A stretch of 10,792 nucleotides of DNA from the NCBI GenBank assembly GCA_030637065.1, contig DAOVVQ010000118.1, positions 1 to 10,792 of the forward strand, read 5' to 3'. Of the stretch, positions 6,821-10,792 are shown in pieces. Each line of letters opens with the position of its first letter. Positions within the stretch are counted from its first letter, which is position 1. The notes under the pieces were generated by a model, which was not told the DNA's origin, did not search any database, and saw only the letters and a program-made list of their open reading frames with translations. Position numbers and translations under genes: made by a program. This DNA is from Planctomycetota bacterium (GTDB taxonomy: Bacteria > Planctomycetota > Phycisphaerae > Sedimentisphaerales > Anaerohalosphaeraceae).

Positions 6821-8023
6821 ATGATAGAAATTTTTAAAAAAAATAAACGTCTCTTGCTGAAATATACTCCTCGTTATAGCGATGAAAATTGGATCGATGA
6901 GAAGCTTAAAGAGCACGGTGAGATTACGATTATTCGTATTTTTGATTTTTTGCCCGAACACCTTACTGATGCCCTTGAGCCTACAGGATGGGAATCTAGC
7001 GGCAAAACATTTATCCTTGGCACTGTTCTTGATGGGTACTACCAGATTGACCTTGAAATACTTGGTCTACAGTATGATTTACTTCTTGATAAGGATATGA
7101 ATATTACTGATAAAACCTTTGTTGCTGCGGGTCGTGTTTCAATTTTTCGGAAAATTGACAGATTGGTTAAGGAGCAGATTGTCGTTGGCGGAAGCCGCGA
7201 AAATGCAATACCTGTTGATGATTTTGAGAATCTTCTGAGAGTGTTTCCTACGAAAACAACACTTGATCATTATGCTAGTTCACGCATAACTGGCATCCTT
7301 AAAGATTATCTGGGTACTATCACTGATGCACAAAAAAAACTTGAAGATCACTTGAAAAGGCAAGGCTCGATAAAGGCTGTGCCGAAAATAGATGCTCTAT
7401 ATAAATATGAGGCTGAAAAATATATCTATATTCGCGACAGACTAATTGACATGCTAAAGGATTCAGACTCGTATTCAGAAGATAATTGGCAGAAGCTTAT
7501 GTTAGAATTCTTACTTCTGCTTTTTCCAAAATATGTGGCTATACTTGAAAATGTTCACATCAAAGATTATTATTCGAAACGTGATACAATATCAGACCGC
7601 TACATTGACCTTACCCTCATTGACGCAAATGGAAACATCGATATCATTGAGATCAAAAAACCTTTCAGTAATTGCTTACTATCAAATAGCAAATATCGTG
7701 ACAACTACACTCCCAGAAAGGAACTATCTGGTTCAGTAATGCAGGCCGAGAAATATTTATTTCATCTTAATAAATGGGGGGCGGAAGGTGAAAAACGCAT
7801 TAATGAGAAACGCTCTAAAGATATTCCACAAGGAATGAAGATCAAGGTCACTAATCCTAAGGCAATAATTGTTCTGGGCAGAGATAATGACTTTGAGGAA
7901 AACCAGCTATTTGATTTTGAGATTATTAAACGTAAGTATGCCAATATCATGGACATAATGACTTACGACGATCTCTTAAGGCGGCTTGAAAATATAATAA
8001 CAAGATTCAAGGCGACATCATGA
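6821..8023 (+). CDS. sduA: Shedu anti-phage nuclease (SduA-like, DUF4263)
   Basis: The 400-aa protein carries a C-terminal DUF4263/PD-(D/E)XK nuclease core, the hallmark of Shedu, a single-gene phage and plasmid defence. The core runs over roughly residues 215-395. E229 lies in the first helix (LMLEFLLLLFPKY), D263 in YIDLTLID, and E277-I-K279 in IDIIEIKKP form the ExK pair. After them come PRKELSGSVMQAEKYLFHL (the conserved Q-x-x-x-Y helix), PKAIIVLGRD and a closing TYDDLLRRLENII. Residues 1-210 are an N-terminal region I do not recognise. In this family that part varies and is thought to sense the invader. No partner gene is adjacent. The gene is visibly AT-rich and uses A/T-ending codons unlike its neighbours, and it sits between repeats, which suggests transfer. 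All predicted catalytic residues are present, so it is probably active. Confidence 0.9.
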   Translation: MIEIFKKNKRLLLKYTPRYSDENWIDEKLKEHGEITIIRIFDFLPEHLTDALEPTGWESSGKTFILGTVLDGYYQIDLEILGLQYDLLLDKDMNITDKTFVAAGRVSIFRKIDRLVKEQIVVGGSRENAIPVDDFENLLRVFPTKTTLDHYASSRITGILKDYLGTITDAQKKLEDHLKRQGSIKAVPKIDALYKYEAEKYIYIRDRLIDMLKDSDSYSEDNWQKLMLEFLLLLFPKYVAILENVHIKDYYSKRDTISDRYIDLTLIDANGNIDIIEIKKPFSNCLLSNSKYRDNYTPRKELSGSVMQAEKYLFHLNKWGAEGEKRINEKRSKDIPQGMKIKVTNPKAIIVLGRDNDFEENQLFDFEIIKRKYANIMDIMTYDDLLRRLENIITRFKATS

Positions 8024-8064
8024 GGGAATGGTACAGCAAGGAAATAGGTGTCAAGAATCGCAGG

Positions 8065-8102
8065 CTGTGTTTTCTCTGAGTTCTCTGAGTGCTCTGTGGC
8101 TT
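8065..8102 (-). repeat. CCACAGAG-type repeat, right inverted copy
   Basis: Read on the minus strand, AAGCCACAGAGCACTCAGAG and then AACTCAGAGAAAACACAG match the array at 6551-6580 with a few substitutions and one gap. The two arrays are about 1.5 kb apart in opposite orientation, one on each side of the Shedu gene. This copy begins about 40 bp after its stop. Confidence 0.65.
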
Positions 8103-8129
8103 AGTTTTGGGGTTTTGGGTTTGATGGTT

Positions 8130-8260
8130 TTCTTTCGCCCCCGGCTATGCGTTGTTTCGCCCTTTCAGGGCTTATGTTTTTTGAGTAAGGGTTCTTTCCC
8201 AGGGCGTTGCCCTGGGCTGTATTGTTTTCGCCCCTTTGGGGGCTTGGAATTTTTCTTTTT
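8130..8260 (+). repeat. Triple-hairpin intergenic element
   Basis: Three GC-rich hairpins stand in a row, spaced by T-rich segments. They are GCCCT-TTC-AGGGC (8159-8171), CCCAGGGC-GTT-GCCCTGGG (8198-8216, a perfect 8-bp stem) and GCCCC-TTT-GGGGGC (8230-8243). The last is followed by TTGGAATTTTTCTTTTTTT, so it could end plus-strand transcription from the Shedu gene. A spurious 78-codon frame (8028-8264) runs through it. I recall similar strings from planctomycete and other environmental genomes as repeated noncoding DNA. Confidence 0.5.
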
Positions 8261-8344
8261 TTAGCCCTCCACTTCATTCGCTTTGCTCATTCAGTGGCTG
8301 CCACCCGTTGCTTTGGTTGGGGTGACGGCGGCGGATGGTGTTTG

Positions 8345-8373
8345 AAAAACACCCTTTTGCGAGCAAAAGGGTG
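8345..8373 (-). terminator. Rho-independent terminator of the GH43 gene
   Basis: On the minus strand, CACCCTTTTG and CAAAAGGGTG form a 10-bp stem around loop CTCG, followed at once by TTTTTC. It lies 90 bp after the GH43 stop. The flanks (GTGCCACCCG at 8371-8380, with TGCCACCCG also at 8299-8307) suggest that the hairpin belongs to a planctomycete repeat family as well. Confidence 0.65.
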
Positions 8374-8462
8374 CCACCCGGCATTGTGTGCAGATACTTT
8401 GTGTCGGCCCGTTGGGTTTTGGTCAGGGCGGTATAGTTCAGGAGATCGCCCATGGTGTAGGG

Positions 8463-9743
8463 TTACGGGTTAACGCGTATGCCTCTGATGACTGCTCCGG
8501 TCTGGTTTCTGCCTATGTATGATTGGCCGTCGGGGGCGAGGTGGCATTCGTCGATCCATGGCTTGGGGTTGTCTTCGCTGCGGGGCCATTCTATTCGCAG
8601 CATGCCATCGTCAAAAGACCATTGGCCGTTCTTATTGCCTTGTGCCCTGCCGTCTGGTCTTAGCCTTATTACGCTGCCCTTGCCGTAATCTACCGAATGA
8701 GTCCAGTGGCCTGCTATATCGGCTGGTGTCGGCTTCTTTTTTGCCCCTGACGTCTCGATCGGTTCACCTGCCAGCGGCCAGCCCTGCCTGCCCCAGATCA
8801 GCGGACGGATCTGCAAATTGCGCGGGCCCTTCTCCTGGCGGGCATCGTAGGTATGATGCACGAGCCAGTCGCCGTGGTCCGTCGTCAGGACCGAATTGTG
8901 CCCGGGCCCTCGCCAATTCTCGTGGCTTGCGAGCAGCAGGCTGCCGCCGCCGTCGAGCATTTGCCTGCCCTGGATGTCGATGTAGGGACCGGTGACCGCC
9001 TTGCTCCTGCCGACCATTATCCTGTACGTGCTGTCCAGGCCGTCACAGCAGGCACCAAATGAAACGAAGAGGTAATAGAAGCCCTGTCGGTAAACGATGT
9101 ACGGAGCCTCGATCGCATGAGCGACGGGCCTGCGGGCCAGCGAATATATCCGCTCGCCGGCGCTGTGGGGCTTTCCCGTGAGCTCGTCGAGGCGCATCAT
9201 CTTTATGCCGTCCCAGAATGACCCCCAGGTCAGCCACCGCGTGCCGCTGGCATCGGTGAATGCGGCTGGGTCGATGGCGTTGAAGTTGGTCCTGCCGGGG
9301 GCCGAATCGATGACCTTGCCGCGGTCGATCCACTCGTAATCGTCATCGGCTGGGTCCAGGGTGACGTTTGTCGCGAGACCGATGCAGGACCGCTGGCTGC
9401 CGAATGTCGAAACGGAATAGTAGAGCCAGTACCGGCTGGCGCGATGGGAGATATCCGGAGCCCAGATGCCCCTGGTGCCGGGGACCGCCTTAACAGCCCA
9501 CTCGGGCACCGGCTCGTCAAAGACAGTGCCGACATACTCCCACTGGAGCATATCCCTGGAACGCCTGACTGGCAGCCCTTTGCCGGTGGAGAATACGTAA
9601 ATCCAGCCCGAATCGGAGCGGATGACCGCTGGGTCGGGGGCTCCCTTCAGGACGCCCTCTTTGGCTGATGCCCCCCCTGCCGGGATGGCGAGCAGCAAAC
9701 CGCCGACCAATATGAGAATCAGACCGTCAGAGAGTTTGTTCAT
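8463..9743 (-). CDS. Secreted GH43 glycosidase, arabinan endo-1,5-alpha-L-arabinosidase-like
   Basis: The 426-aa protein has a signal peptide (residues 1-27, ending GGASA) and a five-bladed GH43 propeller (about 30-330). The three catalytic acids are visible: D37 in GAPDPAVI (base), D158 in NAIDPAAF (pKa modulator) and E212 in AIEAPYIV (acid). H282 in GPGHNSV matches the metal-site His of arabinanases. Residues from about 345 on (HWTHSVDYGKGS to the end) form the extra beta domain seen in two-domain arabinanases. The enzyme would cut arabinan in plant pectin or a related furanoside polymer, in the periplasm or outside. Exact linkage and endo or exo mode are inferred. I chose the ATG at 9743 because AAGGTGG lies just upstream. 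The frame runs on to 9827, but that stretch is Arg-rich and would bury the signal peptide. It follows a small membrane protein by 11 bp, likely in one transcript. Confidence 0.9.
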   Translation of the reverse strand: MNKLSDGLILILVGGLLLAIPAGGASAKEGVLKGAPDPAVIRSDSGWIYVFSTGKGLPVRRSRDMLQWEYVGTVFDEPVPEWAVKAVPGTRGIWAPDISHRASRYWLYYSVSTFGSQRSCIGLATNVTLDPADDDYEWIDRGKVIDSAPGRTNFNAIDPAAFTDASGTRWLTWGSFWDGIKMMRLDELTGKPHSAGERIYSLARRPVAHAIEAPYIVYRQGFYYLFVSFGACCDGLDSTYRIMVGRSKAVTGPYIDIQGRQMLDGGGSLLLASHENWRGPGHNSVLTTDHGDWLVHHTYDARQEKGPRNLQIRPLIWGRQGWPLAGEPIETSGAKKKPTPADIAGHWTHSVDYGKGSVIRLRPDGRAQGNKNGQWSFDDGMLRIEWPRSEDNPKPWIDECHLAPDGQSYIGRNQTGAVIRGIRVNP

Positions 9744-9754
9744 CCGAGCCACCT

Positions 9755-9988
9755 TTACAATGCCACCGTTATTACGAACAGTACGAGTGCGCTGACGACC
9801 GCCGCGGCGAAGGTTATTCGCGACCATTTTTCGTAGCGGGCAAATCCGGCGTGCTGGTCCTCGAATTCGTGGTAATAATCGTCAAAATCAGAATCGTCGC
9901 CCGGCCGCAGCCGCAGCTTAACGTAGATGTGCCCGGCAATCGCCGTCAGGAACACGGAACAGGTAATAATGTAAAGGATCGCAGTCAT
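9755..9988 (-). CDS. Small two-helix membrane protein
   Basis: I do not recognise this 77-aa protein. Residues 1-23 (ILYIITCSVFLTAIAGHIYV core) and 57-76 (ITFAAAVVSALVLFVITVAL) are hydrophobic helices. They are joined by a charged segment with a strongly acidic patch, DDSDFDDYYHEFED. A hairpin topology in the inner membrane is likely, though the first helix could also act as a signal anchor. The ATG at 9988 has no clear Shine-Dalgarno, and a promoter candidate only a few nt upstream could make the transcript nearly leaderless. The frame continues upstream to 10222, but that part is Arg/Pro-rich and passes through the intergenic hairpin. It ends 11 bp before the GH43 start, which suggests co-expression. 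Confidence 0.65.
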   Translation of the reverse strand: MTAILYIITCSVFLTAIAGHIYVKLRLRPGDDSDFDDYYHEFEDQHAGFARYEKWSRITFAAAVVSALVLFVITVAL

Positions 9989-10001
9989 ATTTTCTGCTGT
10001 T

Positions 10002-10030
10002 ATGTTAGCATGGACAGGGCTTTTGGTAAA
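10002..10030 (-). promoter_or_regulatory. Possible promoter of the membrane protein-GH43 pair
   Basis: On the minus strand TTTACC (10030-10025), a 17-bp spacer and TAACAT (10007-10002) match the consensus at four of six bases each. The start would fall about 7 nt before the ATG at 9988. The element is weak. Confidence 0.3.
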
Positions 10031-10078
10031 CAAAAAAGTGAGACCTCTGAAAAACCATGACACTGTACAGGTTTTGGT

Positions 10079-10096
10079 GGTGCGAAATATCGCACC
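10079..10096. other. Hairpin after the dockerin-gene stop
   Basis: GGTGCGA and TCGCACC form a perfect 7-bp stem around a 4-nt loop, 14 bp past the dockerin-gene stop at 10111. No T-run follows directly on the minus strand; GGTTTTTC comes only about 27 nt later. It may be a weak terminator or a transcript-end structure. Confidence 0.35.
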
Positions 10097-10110
10097 CTGC
10101 CAGGGGTGGG

Positions 10111-10656
10111 TTACGGGGTTGCGCCTTCGAGCCAGCTTTTCGCTGTTTGGCGCAGGTCCTGGATTTCTGTGGTTCCGTTTATGTTGAGGTCGGTTCCCTG
10201 GCACCATGTTGGGTGGGTGCATGGGTTGTTCCAGTTTGCTGCGATCGTTGCCAGGTCTTCGATGTCTATACTGCCATCCCGGTTAATGTCGGGGCTTCCC
10301 TGTACTTTGACGGCCATTGTTGCTTCGTTGAATGCTGCGGTTTGGTCTTGTACTTTTACGGTAAACTGCTGGACGCCAACGTCGAGGTCTGTTGGTGTGC
10401 CGCTGAGGTTGGTGTTTTGGACGTATGCGTCGGCTGTGGGGTTTAGCGTGGTGGTTTCGGTCCCGCCGCCGCCTGCGTAGAGGGCTGGGGTAAATGTCCA
10501 CTCGTCTCCGGTGACGGTTCCGGATGGGGTTACGGTGTCGACGAGGTCGGAGTCGGCTTTGGGCCGAAAATCGAGGTTGGCAGGGTCGCGCAGTTGGGTG
10601 GCGAGCTGTTTGCCGATGTCGTTGCCGTATATTACCGACGCATTATATAGAAATAA
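10111..10656 (-). CDS. C-terminal remnant of a secreted beta-helix protein with dockerin, 5' end cut by an IS
   Basis: About 180 codons remain of a larger gene. The first part (YNASVIYGNDIGKQL, then RDPANLDFRPKADSDLVD) matches the end of right-handed beta-helix proteins, such as pectate-lyase-like enzymes. LNPTADAYVQNTNLSGTP resembles the opening of a DNRLRE domain but is cut short, and a beta-sandwich-like strand set (QFTVKVQDQ... ATMAVKVQ) follows. The C-terminus is a two-part dockerin: DINRDGSIDIEDLATIAANW and TDLNINGTTEIQDLRQTAKS, which bind Ca and would dock the protein to a cohesin-like partner or the cell surface. No ATG with a ribosome binding site exists. Going upstream, the frame enters the hairpin end of an IS200/IS605-type element and meets a stop within it, so I read this as a gene interrupted by that insertion. 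Whether the fragment is expressed is unknown. Confidence 0.75.
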   Translation of the reverse strand, partial: LFLYNASVIYGNDIGKQLATQLRDPANLDFRPKADSDLVDTVTPSGTVTGDEWTFTPALYAGGGGTETTTLNPTADAYVQNTNLSGTPTDLDVGVQQFTVKVQDQTAAFNEATMAVKVQGSPDINRDGSIDIEDLATIAANWNNPCTHPTWCQGTDLNINGTTEIQDLRQTAKSWLEGATP

Positions 10657-10658
10657 AC

Positions 10659-10683
10659 TACCCCGCCGCAAGCGGACGGGGTA
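10659..10683 (-). repeat. Right-end hairpin of the IS200/IS605-type element
   Basis: On the minus strand TACCCCG-T-CCGC pairs with GCGG-CGGGGTA, giving 11 base pairs with one extrahelical T and a 2-nt TT turn. It begins 1 nt after the transposase stop. Subterminal imperfect hairpins with an unpaired T are what Y1 transposases of the IS608 group recognise as single strands. Confidence 0.7.
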
Positions 10684-10792
10684 TTAGAAAAGCGTCATTT
10701 GGTGATTTTCGTGTAGCTTCTGATATTCCATTCCTTGATTTTTCACGTAATTGCCAATCGTATCCTCATTCCCATGCTTTCCGACAGTACCT
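10684..10792 (-). CDS. tnpA: IS200/IS605-type Y1 transposase TnpA, C-terminal 35 residues
   Basis: Only the last 35 codons lie in the window: GTVGKHGNEDTIGNYVKNQG, then MEYQKLHENHQMTLF. The helix IGNYVKNQ contains the Y-x-x-x-Q pair of the family, Tyr being the nucleophile that cuts single-stranded DNA and Gln four residues later the metal ligand (Y127/Q131 in IS608). Y1 transposases move single-stranded circles through hairpin ends and make no target duplication. The HUH motif would be upstream, outside the window. The stop codon abuts the right-end hairpin, as in compact tnpA-only elements. It could instead be a REP-associated tyrosine transposase, but an IS200-like ending fits better. Whether the gene is intact cannot be seen. 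Confidence 0.8.
   Translation of the reverse strand, partial: GTVGKHGNEDTIGNYVKNQGMEYQKLHENHQMTLF

Larger units (their letters stand above)
10640..10792 (-). mobile_element. Right end of an IS200/IS605-family insertion
   Basis: The transposase C-terminus, the adjacent bulged hairpin and the abrupt return to beta-helix coding sequence together mark the element's right end. The exact edge lies a few to about twenty bases beyond the hairpin (10640-10658, a T/A-rich strip) and cannot be fixed without the empty site. The left end is outside the window. Confidence 0.65.

Noticed and set aside
8028..8473. Frames 8028-8264 and 8207-8473 after the Shedu gene as a partner
   Set aside because: They translate the repeat and hairpin element (for example PGRCPGLYCFRPFGG). 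I recall this kind of spurious translation from other genomes, and no start signal is present.
9744..9827. N-terminal extension of the GH43 protein to 9827
   Set aside because: It would bury the signal peptide, overlaps the membrane-protein gene, and a ribosome binding site directly precedes the ATG at 9743.

Overview
The window looks like chromosomal DNA from a free-living polysaccharide-degrading planctomycete, most likely of the class Phycisphaerae (Sedimentisphaerales-like). This is inferred from protein style, not from a marker gene. The clues are secreted proteins with planctomycete-type EF-hand/dockerin modules (motifs such as NDITGDYDG and DINRDGSIDIEDL), a LamG fragment, a secreted GH43 enzyme, a Tat/lipoprotein-type sugar isomerase-like protein, and long repeat-filled intergenic spaces.

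Layout, left to right. (1) 3-2032, plus strand: the end of a nucleoside-hydrolase-like protein whose frame stays open through the left edge, then a lipoprotein of the sugar phosphate isomerase/epimerase superfamily; the two are probably co-transcribed. (2) 2089-2519, minus strand: a broken secreted-protein gene with an intact-looking promoter, ribosome binding site and signal peptide, followed by a frameshifted and internally deleted LamG remnant. (3) 2708-4741, plus strand: a promoter, a large secreted cyclophilin-type peptidyl-prolyl isomerase carrying seven FG-GAP_2 repeats between two EF-hand half-modules, and a candidate terminator. (4) 4811-5842, minus strand: an aldo/keto reductase. (5) About 5843-8460: an AT-rich accessory island holding one gene, a Shedu-family (DUF4263) anti-phage nuclease, in a bed of dispersed repeats. 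These include an inverted pair of CCACAGAG-type repeats that brackets the gene. (6) 8345-10110, minus strand: a GH43 arabinanase-like enzyme preceded at 11 bp by a small two-helix membrane protein, with a strong hairpin-plus-T-run terminator at the end. (7) 10111-10792, minus strand: the C-terminal remnant of a secreted beta-helix/dockerin protein, cut at its 5' side by the right end of an IS200/IS605-type element. The last 35 codons of that element's Y1 transposase and its bulged hairpin are visible.

How the genes fit together: most of the intact genes suit degradation and uptake of plant or algal saccharides (GH43, the isomerase-like protein, the aldo/keto reductase, the nucleoside hydrolase, dockerin proteins). 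The Shedu nuclease is the clear outlier. Its AT-rich composition differs from every neighbour, and it appears to be a single-gene immune system acquired by transfer. I see no rRNA, tRNA, CRISPR array or replication origin. The best candidates for something new are the Shedu island with its flanking repeats, the split-dockerin cyclophilin/propeller protein, the IS200/IS605 insertion into the dockerin gene, and the short secreted-peptide remnant at 2276-2410.
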